This document shows positions 1 through 10,999 of a stretch of DNA of 64,000 nt, one piece after another. Each line of letters starts with the position of its first letter. Position 1 is the stretch's first letter. This stretch comes from Chrysoporthe austroafricana (lineage: Eukaryota; Ascomycota; Sordariomycetes; Diaporthales; Cryphonectriaceae): contig JYIP02000005.1 in the NCBI GenBank assembly GCA_001051155.2, forward strand, positions 248,001 through 312,000, given 5' to 3'. The notes under the pieces are model-generated. The model was given only the letters and a program-made list of their open reading frames with translations, ran no database searches and had not been told where the DNA came from. The translations under genes and the position numbers were made by a program.

Positions 1-396
1 GTCGCCCTCCTCGGCGTATAGCGTGGGGCAGGGCGATTGGCCATTGCAGACGAACATAACTCTCCACCGACCGCCATCTAATTGAGGTGTCAAACCTAGA
101 CCTTGTGGAAGGGAAAGAAAGGACACGACGATTTCATACTTACCTGGGTTCATCCATCTGACGGCTGATTGGATGCTGTATTTCCGAGTGAGTCTGCCTT
201 TTGAGCCACTAGAATAGTGGCTCCAAACACCGAGTAGAGAGTCATAGGGGCTTTCACTACGCCAGAACTCGACCAAAGCGACAAGACACAGAGATGCTAA
301 GCCGATGACCCAAATCAAGCGCGGTCTGTTCTCTCGGACTCTTTTTGAAGCCGGACCGATCTGTATCGACTCTTTCAATCCCGCTTTTGACTCCAT
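1..396 (-). CDS. Multicopper oxidase (laccase-like), 5' part only
   Basis: This is the N-terminal part of a multicopper oxidase that continues past the left window edge. Exon 1 is 144-396, starting at an ATG on the minus strand at 396. A 66-base GTAAGT..TTAG intron (78-143) follows, and exon 2 runs off the edge at 1. Exon 1 encodes a hydrophobic helix at about residues 27-42 (motif LIWVIGLASLCLVALVEFW), read as a signal anchor. The splice restores NPDGGRW and leads into VCNGQSPCPTLYAEEGD, which matches the NGQxPGPxIxAxEGD block opening the first cupredoxin domain of laccases and ascorbate oxidases. The family oxidises phenols or metals with reduction of O2. It is divergent to a second multicopper oxidase starting at 923. 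The copper-binding histidines lie outside the window, so activity cannot be judged. The family call is firm; the subfamily is unknown. Confidence 0.78.
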   Translation of the reverse strand, partial: MESKAGLKESIQIGPASKRVRENRPRLIWVIGLASLCLVALVEFWRSESPYDSLLGVWSHYSSGSKGRLTRKYSIQSAVRWMNPGKYEIVVSFLSLPQGLGLTPQLDGGRWRVMFVCNGQSPCPTLYAEEGD

Positions 397-922
397 ACTC
401 GTTTTGATTGCAGATCTCGATAGCAACGAGCCGTTTGGGAGCAACAGGGAAAGGGTCGAGCTTGGGTACCCAACTCATATGTAGAGAGACCATATGGCTG
501 ATGACAGCGCAGGACCCAACCCTGGTTTCTGCCCCTAGCATTCAGCTTGAGTATTCTCTGTCGGAGAATCTCGAAATCAGGTTTTATCGACTTATTGACT
601 GGTTGATCGTCAGAAGAGCTAGCCTGAATTGCTTCTATCCGCAAGCTATGTAACCTTGAAGCTTTTCGGTCATAACGGGCTTCCGGTCCCGGTGGTAGGG
701 GTCCTGAAGAGTGAATGAGGCGAATTGCACCAGGATGAAGACTAAAATCCTGATTGGCACGAGTTAGCCAATCTTTCAAGAATGCGAGAAGAGGGGGGCT
801 GCTAGCCCTGACTGATAAGCTCAAAGAAGAGTGATAATAATCCCATGTTCGTTGCCGAATGTTGCGGGTCGAAGGACGAGTTCTCTCTATTGTCTATCTT
901 TCTAAGTACGTGACCGATCATC
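397..922. promoter_or_regulatory. Shared divergent promoter of the two multicopper oxidases
   Basis: This 526-base interval separates the two start codons of the divergent oxidase genes and must hold both promoters and 5' leaders. Short open frames are present but look like chance frames. I see no convincing TATA box or known operator. Confidence 0.5.
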
Positions 923-2870
923 ATGGCAGCTCTTGCACAATATGCAGCCTTACTTGTTCTCCTCGGCTCTGGCCTGGCAACCCAGACGAGGAAGTACAAT
1001 TTTACAATCACTAATAAGTGGGGCGCTGGAGATGGACATGGCAGACCCATCTTTGCAATCAATGGGGAAAGTCCGGGCCCCTTGATCGAGGCTGAAGAGG
1101 GCGACGAGATCGAGGTGTTTCTCGATAATCAGTTGGCTTTCGAGACGACCATGCATTGGTGCGTTATTCATTCAAAGAATTCTTCATCGTTGTCCTATTT
1201 TCTGACTGATACCAAGGCATGGAATCTATCAGATCGACAGGCCCTGGAACGATGGAGTACCCGGCGTGACGCAGTACTCTATCCAGCCCCGCGACACCTA
1301 CACCTACCGCTTCACAGTCCAACAGCAATACGGAAGCTACTTCTATCACGGGCATTTCGGACCTGCATTCGCAGATGGCATGCGGGGTCCGATCTGGATT
1401 GCTCCTGCAGCATGGAGGCCACGACCATACGAGCTCATTTCTCCTTCGCCGGGAGACGTCGAGGACATAAAGCGTGCTGAGAAAGAACCATATCATGTCG
1501 TCATCAGCGACTGGAACGCCGAGCCCATGGACATCCTACTGATCATGTACCGTGACACGGGAGTCATTCCTTGGTGTAGCAACTCGATTGTCCTCAACGG
1601 CAAGGGCAGAACATTTTGTCATTCAAACGAGTTGCTTGAGTCAGTTGGTGGACCTGGCAGAGACTCCCTTGGTTGTGTCTCTCAGCCTGGTCAAGCGCAG
1701 TTCACCAACGAGCAAACCTGCCAGGAGACCTTCACTGACCTTGAGGTGTTCGAAGGAAAGAGTGGCCAGCAGTGGATGTGGATCAACTTCATTCACTCTG
1801 GTGCACATCATGAACTGCAAATTAGCGTAGATGAGCATGAATTTTACGTGGTTGCTGCTGATGGAGAGTTCGTACATCCGCAAAAGGTCCACGCCGCCAA
1901 TTGTAATCTCGGCGAGCGCATCAGGTAAGCCATTCCAAATCGAAACACCATATCCAATACGTAATGGTTCTAACATAGTGATAGCATCTTGATTCACCTA
2001 AACCAAGAACCAGGTGACTATGCCATTAGGGTCACCTCGCTCCGTCGAGAGCAGATAATCCAGGGATTGGGCATACTCCGATATCCTGGCCAGAGCTACA
2101 AAGGCAAGCAAGGTGTTCCCAAAACGAGACCCTGGGTTCATCTCAACGGTACACTCATCTCGCCGTTGTCGGTGGCCATGGATGAGACGAAGCTCGCTCC
2201 TTTTCCTGCACGACCACCTCCCGCGAAAGCGGATAACACCATCAAGTTCTTCGTTAACATGACTGGCCCCAACAGCTGGGCTTTGAACATCGGCCCGCAC
2301 CAGGCATTCCGTCAACAACTGCCGCCCTTACTGTGGGAAGATGTGTCACGCGGTGAGACAACTTACGGTGATAGTAGTCAAGGCAATGCATTACACAATG
2401 GCACTGTCGTGGACATTATTTTCGAGAACGGAGCCAATGTTACCTCACAGCATCCCTTCCACAAGCACAACAACAAAGCCTTTATTATTGGCACTGGCAG
2501 TGGTGGCTTCCCATGGTCAACTGTTGAAGATGCCATCCAAGAGGGTGGTGTGGAGACACGCTTCAATTTAATCGACCCCCCCAATCGCGATGGTTGTAGA
2601 TTGGGTAACAGCACTGGAGACTGGACTGTCATCCGATACGAGATCTCCTTCCCGGCAGCAAGTATGCTACACTGCCATATGATTCACCACTTTGCGGTAA
2701 GCAGTACCAGCATCTTCCAAACACTGATTAGAGGAGCTGAGTTTCAATAGGCCGGACAGCAAGTAGTGTTGCTGGAGGGGGTCGAGTCGATGGCAAAGAT
2801 CCCTGTGGAGGTGAAAGATCGAGTGCATTCAGAGTTTCAGCCGCCTTTACGGTACGGGCCGTTAGACTAG
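923..2870 (+). CDS. Secreted multicopper oxidase (laccase/ascorbate-oxidase-like)
   Basis: Exons are 923-1158, 1217-1924, 1979-2696 and 2751-2870, giving 593 residues. All introns are GT..AG and 54-58 bases. Residues 1-20 form a signal peptide, so the protein is probably secreted or in the cell wall. The four copper-ligand blocks can be followed: the first intron splits and restores MHWHGIYQ, then YFYHGHF, HPFHKHNN near residue 500, and HCHMIHHF near the C-terminus. The NGESPGPLIEAEEGD block opens domain 1. The family transfers four electrons from phenols, metals or ascorbate to O2. Overall it resembles the conidial-pigment (Abr1-like) and ascorbate-oxidase-like groups more than classical laccases, but I cannot separate these by eye. 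The gene looks intact. It shares a promoter region with another multicopper oxidase on the opposite strand. Confidence 0.88.
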
Positions 2871-3176
2871 CGCGTGACTAAACAGCTATTGGTAGCTTTC
2901 AGACCAAGATCTTATCATAGACGAGAGGACAAGCTTTTATTCATCGCAGCTAACTGCATCAACACATCTAATGATTGGGTTGTGGTTAAGTGAGGTTGCT
3001 GGGTTTCGGAAAAAGAGCATGGTCGGCCGATTGTAAGTTCACAGCTACCACGGATACATCGAGTGTTCAAAACTTATCTTGACATCATCGGACTCTTGTT
3101 TTCTACTCAAAACGCGAGTTGCAGAATCAACTCGGCTTTAGCAAATCACAATAATGGTAAACAAATCCTTGTTCTT
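2871..3176. other. Intergenic, nothing recognised
   Basis: Downstream region of the multicopper oxidase. No gene, RNA or repeat is recognised here. Confidence 0.5.
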
Positions 3177-4032
3177 CTAACGTGCGTTGGCTCTTAGTGC
3201 GCCTTCCATCCTCACTCGTAGTAAACGAGTCGGCTGCATTTGTATCTTCATTGGAACTAGCAGACTGACCTTTTCTTCCAGCCCTTTGTCAGCGGATGGA
3301 GCTCTAACAGCGACCTGACACGATGGGCACCAGCGGTGGCTAGCCGGGCCTCGGCAGCATAGTGCCGCGGCAGGCCTCCGACTTGAAATCGAGCAGGAAA
3401 GAAGGGAACAGGTTTTCTCGCGTCGGCCGCAAGTAGGGCCGCATGTCAGGATGATCGGCCGCGCCAAGCTCCTTGGCGGACCAGGTCGATCGGACACTTG
3501 GGGGAACCCGAAGTGGCGGACCGTCTTGGGCGTAGGGAGCGCATACGGGCAATCGGGATTGCGCGGCAGCGGTCTAATGGACTAGAGGATGTCGCCATCC
3601 TCCTATATGCCAGAGGGCCGGAGGGGAAAGAAAAGAGTCTCGAGAATCCTCACAATCGTAAGCTCGGCGCTGTCCCAGAACTCCTTGACCCGCTCCACGA
3701 TGCCGGTCTTCTCGTCCTTCCAAATATGCTTATCGGCCAGCTCTTGAACACCTAGAGGTATCTTGATCTCGAAGTTGTCTACGACCACCCTGTTCGTTAA
3801 CAAGGTCCCGCGGTACAGGGGATTTGACTCATTCAGCCTCTCGTTCCGCATGGATGACGCCGGCACGGAGGGGCCTCCATCGCGCTATAACATTGGCTCG
3901 CTGGTTGAGGCTCTCGCAACGGTCGGAACGATTTCCACGCTGCCTCCGGGCTTCGCTTGAATTAATGTGTCTAGCTAATTGTTGAGGAACTAAGTACTCG
4001 GGGTCTCTGACGACAATCGAGGACACTTGCAA
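3177..4032 (-). pseudogene. Decayed gene, possibly PD-(D/E)XK/DUF7924-like
   Basis: Several minus-strand frames look like pieces of one protein that no longer join. A fragment around 3603-3866 contains NPLYRGTLLTNRVVVDNFEI and GIVERVKEFWDSAELTIVRI. Another frame near 3340-3450 contains RPYLRPTRENLFPSF followed by LLDFKSEA. A third near 3200-3290 reads GLEEKVSLLVPMKIQ. The order and the block of aromatic/hydrophobic residues before an acidic-Lys motif recall the fungal restriction-nuclease-like domain in many repeat-associated fungal proteins (DUF7924 type). That assignment is from memory of the family pattern and is tentative. The frames are separated by stops and shifts that do not look like introns, so I read it as a pseudogene next to the RIP-affected transposon. 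Confidence 0.3.
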
Positions 4033-5102
4033 TCGGCCTTGTCAACGAGTGTCGACGGCGCTTTCTGGTCGGCTAATATGTCGGCTGCCAGTCTATTGCA
4101 ATTAGTTGTCGGGAAGGGTTCGCTTCTGGCTAAGACGACGACGACGACGCTCTGCTTAGCTACTTACACGCCTTGCGCCTGGGGGACGCGGTGAGCTACG
4201 GGGTTGGTAGTGGAGGTTCCGGCTGCTGGCGGCGTTTAGAGCAGGGTCTTCGATGACGTCGCCATCGCATAGGAGCGCTCGCTTGCAAAATTTCATAGGG
4301 ATTATTGACCAGGCATGGCCTCTATAGCCACATTTCCAAAGATTTTGAGGGAACCATATTGCGCAGATACCTATACTTCATATTCAAACCACTCTCTTTA
4401 GTACCAGGACCGGATGGACATGGCCATTGAGGGCACCCTACAATCAAGCATATAACCAATTTACCCCTACGAGGTAGAACACCCCTAGAGGACGGGAGGA
4501 CAAGCTTATATAACCTACGACGGGATACCGAATTCTGATGCCATTGCGAAGGCCAAGCCGCGGTTTATTTCGTACTTGCATGAAAACGTTTAGTAGTGAG
4601 ATATTATAGTAATCAGTTGCTAACCGATATTCCAATATCATTACGAGTATCTGACAAATGATTTGAAGTTGAAAACAAATATTTTCCAGAATTAATGCGG
4701 AAAGTGAAAAATATTAAATATTAAATTTTATTTAGATTTTATAGCTTTAATGTATCAGGCAGCAATTAATAATGTCAGCATCGGGCCATTCCCAAGAAGC
4801 TATCGGATTTTGTAAGCTTTTATTCCTATCGAATTCTGGGGCATTAACTTCTAGTTGATTGTGGAAAACAGGACGAACTTGGATATTCCGGGCTGGGCTG
4901 GATTCTTACTGGACTCCACCATGTCCTCTACCTAATTTTCTATATTTTATCCGCTAGCTATATTTATGTTCTTATTGTTTCTCTTACTTGCTTCTGGATT
5001 TTCTCAACTATTTAGTAACTTGCTTGAAAAAAAAATACCAAAAGGACCGGTAAAGTCGGCAATAGCTTTGCAAAATACTCAATATAGTTTACTGTTTTAA
5101 CG
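4033..5102. other. Gene-free flank of the retrotransposon, AT-rich from about 4640
   Basis: Base composition changes from mixed to strongly AT-rich at about 4640, some 460 bases before the left LTR. This suggests RIP has spread into single-copy flank, or that an older element lies here. A short GAC-type triplet run is at about 4134-4151. No gene is recognised. Confidence 0.5.
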
Positions 5103-5107
5103 TTAGT
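5103..5107. repeat. Target-site duplication, left copy
   Basis: TTAGT directly before the left LTR; the same five bases follow the right LTR. A 5-base duplication is usual for Ty3/Gypsy integration. Confidence 0.85.
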
Positions 5108-5568
5108 TGTAATGAGCACCCAAGTAGCACAAGTACCTGGTACGTCAGGGTTTATGCTAGGCAAGGGTGGTATGCAGTACAATCTACCTGTATACGGAAA
5201 TACAGTTCTAAGAGCGTTCGATATTGCTAAGTATTTACTATCCGTATTAGATATCAGTTATAATAGAACTGATATTTAGATTGATAACTGAAAAGCAATT
5301 ATAAAATCTATTTGATAATAGGAAATATCCAATCTTATATATCCAGCTCTTCAGTTCTGGATTAATATTGAGCGTAAGTAATTATAAATGGATTTATAAT
5401 CCATTATAATCCTTTCTAACCCTAACCCTTGATTATATAATCTTGGATGCCTAAGCAATCTTATATAAGTGGTTTCTTCGTATCGGATATTGGATCCGGG
5501 CTATATTGGTCCTGGGTTTACTGATCCGGCCTGTTCCTATAACCTGAACTGTTCGTTAGTTTATAATA
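5108..5568 (-). repeat. Left LTR (3' LTR of the element)
   Basis: 461 bases, homologous end to end with 12206-12666. It begins TGTAATGAGC and ends ATAATA, where the other copy has ATAACA. It contains CTAACCCTAACCC at about 5417, two units of a telomere-like motif that is also present in the right copy. Confidence 0.92.
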
Positions 5569-5583
5569 TTATTTTCCTCTTTG
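5569..5583 (-). other. Polypurine tract
   Basis: On the minus strand this reads AAAGAGGAAAATAA immediately upstream of the left LTR. A purine run at the inner edge of the 3' LTR primes plus-strand DNA synthesis in LTR elements. Its position independently supports minus-strand orientation of the element. Confidence 0.7.
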
Positions 5584-5694
5584 TAATCTTTATCCTTAAA
5601 GATTTTCTGTAAGTAGTCCTGCTTAATATTCTTATTTCGGATCGCGCTTTCCTGATTCGTTATAAATAGGGTTTCAAAAGGGCATTTATTAAAG

Positions 5695-6348
5695 GATCCC
5701 GCCTATTTGTCCAAGAAACGTCTTGCTATCTTGGAACGTTTCTCTTTTCTTGAACGTTACGGTTACGAAATTATGCTATGCTCTTTTTGTTTGGAAGAGG
5801 GAGTTGTTTGTCGGATAGTCAATAGTATTTAGCGCTATGCTTAGTATATGAAAGCTAATCGTTCGTATAATGCTTTCCGGGTTCCCGTATCTTCTCGTAA
5901 GTTATTCTTTGGCTATATTATTACCTTTTGCTAATCCTGGATAGTATTTCGTATTACCGATAAGTTGATTCGATTGGATAGTCGTAAGGCCGAGAAGGAG
6001 GCCCGCTTATAGGCTTAGCAAGAGGAGTTAGCTTCTTTGATTTCCTGCTAATAAGCCCAAATTGCCGAATTACTGGCGCGCTTATCTCGCCTGAAGAAAT
6101 AGAAGCGTTTTCTTTATAAGAAAGGGGTTTGTCTGGTAAATGAGAGTTTTGCTGAGGAGGAGCATAAGCAGGCTGCTGAAGCTGTTCGCGAGGTAGCGGC
6201 TGCTCCTGAGCCCTTTAATTAGAATTCCGTAAATATAGGTAATGCGGTTGTGGACTGGTCTGGTTTTATAGATTTTGCGGTGCCCGAAATTGTTATTTCT
6301 GGCTCTAGGGCTGCTAGGTTTGATAGCTATCTTAAGAATAATTCTTAG
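5695..6348 (+). pseudogene. Opposite-strand frame in the Gypsy element: Cys cluster plus coiled coil
   Basis: One reading frame on the plus strand, opposite to pol, stays in register for about 217 codons and is broken only by stop codons. I count nine, all TAA or TAG, each explicable by a single C-to-T change in CAA or CAG. Near 5776-5870 there is a C-x2-C-x6-C group, followed by positions where Tyr codons sit in the spacing expected for more Cys; G-to-A changes turn TGT/TGC into TAT/TAC. Around 5980-6130 the frame is rich in Arg, Lys, Glu, Ala and Leu in a coiled-coil-like pattern, including KAEKEARL and AQIAELLARLSRLKK. The C-terminal part is acidic and hydrophobic. Frames of this sort sit downstream of pol in some fungal Gypsy elements; the function is unknown. 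It lies between the integrase remains and the polypurine tract. Confidence 0.6.
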
Positions 6349-6653
6349 TTAGTTTTTATATAGAAAATAGTTTCCTTATTCTTTTATTAATGCTTAAGGT
6401 TTCTGAATTCCTTAGTATTATCGTAGGCTTGTTTCTCGTAAAGGGTAAAATGTATATAATTAGCGAAATCGATTTTTTCTGAGATTATATTGAATTATTC
6501 GACTTTCTTCCAGTAATCTCTAATAAGTTTTAGGTTAATATTATTTGGTTTTTCCTATATATTTTCTTTATATCCGTAATTTTTCTATTTGATAAGATAT
6601 TGTTGTTTTCGTTCTTATAATTTTGAATCGAAAATTATTTCTATTTCCTATTA

Positions 6654-7640
6654 TTATTTGTTTGGATCGAGCTCGATATCGTAATCCAAAAGCGTATTTG
6701 CTAATACTGGTTCGAAAAGCGATTTATGAAAAACTGGATATATCCTTATTCTTAGTAATAGGTTAAGCTTATAACTGATATTTAAGAATTTTTTTGAAAT
6801 TTTGAAAGGTTTTAATTTCTTATAATCCAATTTGTTGCTAAGTTTCTTAATTTTGATATTTTTGCGTTTCAAGTAAACTTTATCTTTTTCCTATAAGATT
6901 AGTCTTTCAATCCTTTTCTGGTTAGCGTATTTTGTTATATTTTCTATAAGTTCTTGGAATATTTTCTGGAATCTTGTTTGAATATTCTTAATTTTCTTGA
7001 TTCGTTATTCTGCTGCTTCTGCAATTATTCTTAGGAATATTTCGTAATATGCTATTAGTTCGTATCTATATAGTGCCTTAAATAATAATACTTTCGTTAT
7101 CGAAGTTATTGCACTATTATAAGCGAATTATATAAGTAGTAGAAATTCAACTCAATTATTCTGATTGTAATTAATATAATACTTGAAATACTATTTTACA
7201 ATCTGGTTAATTCTTTCTATTTGTCTATTTATTTCAGGGTGAAATGCTATAAATAGTTTTTATTTTATTCCGAATTGCTTTATAAGCGATATTTAAAATT
7301 ATAATATAAATTTCCTATCTTTATCGGAAATAATTTCTTATAGCATTCCGTAATTGCTTATAATATTCCTTAAGAACGTATATAATAGTTCTTTTGCAGT
7401 ATTAGCCTTTTTATATAGTAGAAAATAGCTATATTTGCTTAGTTTACAAACCATTATTAAAATGCTATCGAATGCAACCTTAATTAAAGGTTCTCGTAAG
7501 GTTAATAGCTTGGTAATAAAGTTTAAGCTAATAGATACCCAAACTATATTAAGTACCGGTAGAGGTTATAGCAGTCCGTAAGGCTTATATTATTTTATTT
7601 TATTCTTCTTGCAATTATCGCAATTATTAATAATATTCTA
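6654..7640 (-). pseudogene. Degenerate integrase region of the Gypsy element
   Basis: Minus-strand reading recovers integrase features in order. Near 7600-7640 is CDNCKKNK followed by KPYGLL, the second half of the HHCC zinc finger and the segment after it. Then come LSKYSYF and, near 7320-7350, EIISDKDRKF, corresponding to the conserved second catalytic Asp block. At 6654-6872 an open piece ends RIYPVFHKSLFEPV, the hallmark C-terminal segment of Gypsy integrases. Stops interrupt all of it. The asparagine in SLNFITKLL stands where an Asp is expected, consistent with RIP. Confidence 0.75.
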
Positions 7641-7849
7641 TATTTTAGACTTAAATCCTAATGGATTCCAATATCTTTAGATCCTATTTATAATTGCTAC
7701 GATTCTTTAATAACTATAAGCTGGTGCTTTATATATCTATTTGATATATTTATCCTATTTTTCGGGTATTATATCTTTAAGTTATTTTTCTTAATTATCG
7801 ATTCTTAATAATATATTGATTTCTTATCGTTATACGAGGTTTCCGTCCT

Positions 7850-9350
7850 TATCGATATCGAAAAGAGTCTATTTCTTAACTTCCTTTTCTGGCTTATAAT
7901 CTGCTCGTCTGCTAAAAACGTCTGCCCTAGTATTCTCCTTTCTTGGGATATAGACGATTTTAATATCGAATTATAATAGGTATTCTGCCTATCTGATCTG
8001 TTTTTTGTTAAGTTCTTTCGTAATTATAAATATGGCCAAGTTCTTATAATCCGTAAAGACTTGAATCGGGTATTTTGCGCCGATCAAATAGTATTCCCAT
8101 TTTTTGAATGCGTATATTATTGCTATAAGTTCTTAATCCGGTATCGCATAATTGACTTCCGGTCTATTGAGCTTCTTGCTAAAGTTCGCGATGAGGTATG
8201 GTCTTCCTTGATTATCTTGCTAGATAAGTTCGCTACCGATAGCATATCCTGATATATCCGTATTGATTTCGAATAGTTTTGTCGGATCTGCTTCTTATAA
8301 TATTGGTTCTTGTAAAACTCTTTCTTTGAGTATATTGAATGCTTATTGCTAAGTTTCTGCTTATTCGAATATTCTATCTTTCTTGGTTAATTCTATTAGT
8401 AATCTAGCAATTTTTGCATATCCTTTAATAAATTATCGATAGAAGTTAATATATCCGAAAAATAACTTGATATCCGTAATATCTTATAGTTATAGCTATT
8501 TCCGTACTGCTTCAACTTTATCTTTCTGCATTCTGATAGTGCCTGGCTCTATAGTATAGCCGAAGTAGTCGACTTTTTGTATATAGAAGTAGCTCTTTTC
8601 TCTATTAATAAAGAATTTATTGTCTTTAAGAATTCTTAATACTTATTAAATATATTATTTATGCATTTCTAAGTCTTTTGAATAGATTAGGATATTATTT
8701 AAGTAAACGATAATAAAATAATTCAAATATTTTCGTAAGATATAATTTATATATTCCTGGAATAACGCTAATACATTTGTAAGTCCAAAAGGCATAATAA
8801 GGTATTCAAAATAGCTATAGCGTATTCTGAATGCTATTTTCTATTCGTATCCTTCTTTAATACGGATATATACATATCCTTCTTATAAGTCGAATATTAT
8901 AAACCATTATGCGCTGCGAAGTTTATTATATAATTCTTTTGATAATAGTAATGAATACCGGTTTTTAATAATAATATCGTTAAATTATTTATAATTTACG
9001 CAGAATTATAATTTACTATTCTTCTTTAGTACGAATAGGATGGGATATCTTGCTAGTAAGTGGGATTTCCGTATAAATCCTTTCTTTAGTTATTTGTCGA
9101 AGTATTCCTTGAGTGTTTCGAGTCGTGCTTTGTCCAGCTCGTAAATTTTCTTGAATGCTGGGTACGTTCCTGGTTTAAGAGGGATTTCGTAATCGTAAGG
9201 TCTGTATGCTAGGAGTCCTGCGTCTCTCTTATTTTGGAAGATTTCCTTGAATTTATAGTATTCTCTTAGTATGTTCTCGAATTCTGGTCTTAGCCCTTCT
9301 TCTATATCTGCTATCTGTAAGAACAGAAGGTATCGTTTTGCCATTTTGTC
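7850..9350 (-). pseudogene. Degenerate reverse transcriptase / RNase H region
   Basis: The open stretch 9090-9344 carries RPYDYEIPLKPGTYPAFKKI and a following LETLKEYFDK, the segment leading into Gypsy reverse transcriptase. The catalytic box is at 8694-8705, where YLDD of active elements reads YLNN, embedded in FIIVYLNNILIYSKD. Both Asp codons have become Asn codons by G-to-A change, so the enzyme could not work even without the stops. The part below 8300 should hold RNase H but is too degraded for motif calls. The interval 9350-11000, where protease is expected, is also too decayed to read. Confidence 0.75.
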
Positions 9351-10999
9351 CTCGTTAGTAATTTCTTTATAATTCTATAATTTATATATCGGTATTTCTG
9401 GGTATCGTTTATAGCCCAGGGAGAAGTATCGATTCTCTTCCTATAGTATTTTGTTTTGTCGTACTGTTTCGTATTGAATCAAATTGTCGGTTTAATGCCT
9501 ATCCACTTGTAATTTCAACCTATTGCTGCTTTGTTCCTTAGAATCCAGCTATCGTACGGTCCTTCTCTATAAGCTATTAGTTTCTGCTGATTTGGAGGTA
9601 GTATGAGTGTCCGTTTGAAGGCCTGTTGCTAGGCTTTGCTCAGTAACTAAATCTCGCCTTGCGCCTTTAATTGCAACTATCTTCTGGGATATGGCGTTAT
9701 CCCAGTAGATCTGGCCAGTAGTCCAATCGATTCGAAAATTATGCTCTTTAAGCTAAGGTAATTCTATAATTATATTATATTTTGCTATATCCGTAATATC
9801 GAAAGTCAGGTTTAGCATTTGTTTTTGGATCGAGATAAGTAGATAATCAGTTTCCATATCGATTATTCTTTAGTTATAATTAACCGGTTTTCCTTTTACG
9901 GTATATAATATATACGGATTTCTTTTCTATTTCCATATAATATGCGTTTAATTGATAATTCGTAATAAAATAAAGTTTCCTTGAGCGCTATTATTCAAAA
10001 GTACGCTATATATCTGCCTGTTAAGTTATATTAATATTTTGATATATTTCCAGCTTGCGTTTGCTGTTAAGCTTAAGGACCTTATAGGTCCGAATGTCTG
10101 TTATCCCATTACAGGCGTTCCTCGTCTTTTAAGGCTTCTAGAGTTTGTTCAGGGCTTTGAGCTGCTTCGTATGCTAGCTTCTTGGCTTATTTTATGCTAT
10201 ATGCGCGTCTTTATTTGCTACGGTCTTCGAAATTCATCCGTTAATGCTATGCGTATAGCTTTTTGCTAGCATAAACCTTGCATTCTTCCGTAAAGCATTC
10301 CTGCCACTTAACCTTCTTATTTAAGCAGTTTCGAAAGAAGTTATTAGGTAATCCAATAAGACCAAAATATCTATTTCGATCGAACTTAACTCTATAACGA
10401 AAATCCTGTTCTTTATAAGCTTTAATGATTAAATCTTAATCCTTTTACAGAAACCAGTTATTAGCCATTTTAGCTGCAAAATATTCTTTGCAATTATTAT
10501 AAATATACAAAATCTATACAATCTGGTAATATTAGAACGATCGTATGCTAATCCTTTCATTTTCGTATTTTTAATAAGCATTATTTTGAAATCGCATGCT
10601 TTTATAGATTTCGTCAAATATAAGTCCAAAGATAGCGTATTCTGTATTTTTCGGAAGTTCGAAAGTTGCATTTATTAGTAATTCCTAAGCATTTTCTTTA
10701 TTTTCTATATCGAGAGTAATAAGTTCCAATAGCTCGTAAGGCTATTAATCTTAAAAGTTTTCTTCTTCTAAGGTTGCGAATTCTAAGATTCCTTTTGAAA
10801 GTTTTTCTGCTATACGGTTTGCCTAATATAATTAAAGGTATTTTCCTTTATTTTCTTAATATTCCTCTTAATTAATAATTCTTGCTAATTCTGAATTATT
10901 ATCGGGTAAGTAATTATATTTGCTAGCAATTTTCTTTAGAGAGTTAATAAAGCAATCGGATATAATATCGGTCTTAATACTTCTTACTGCTAATTATTT

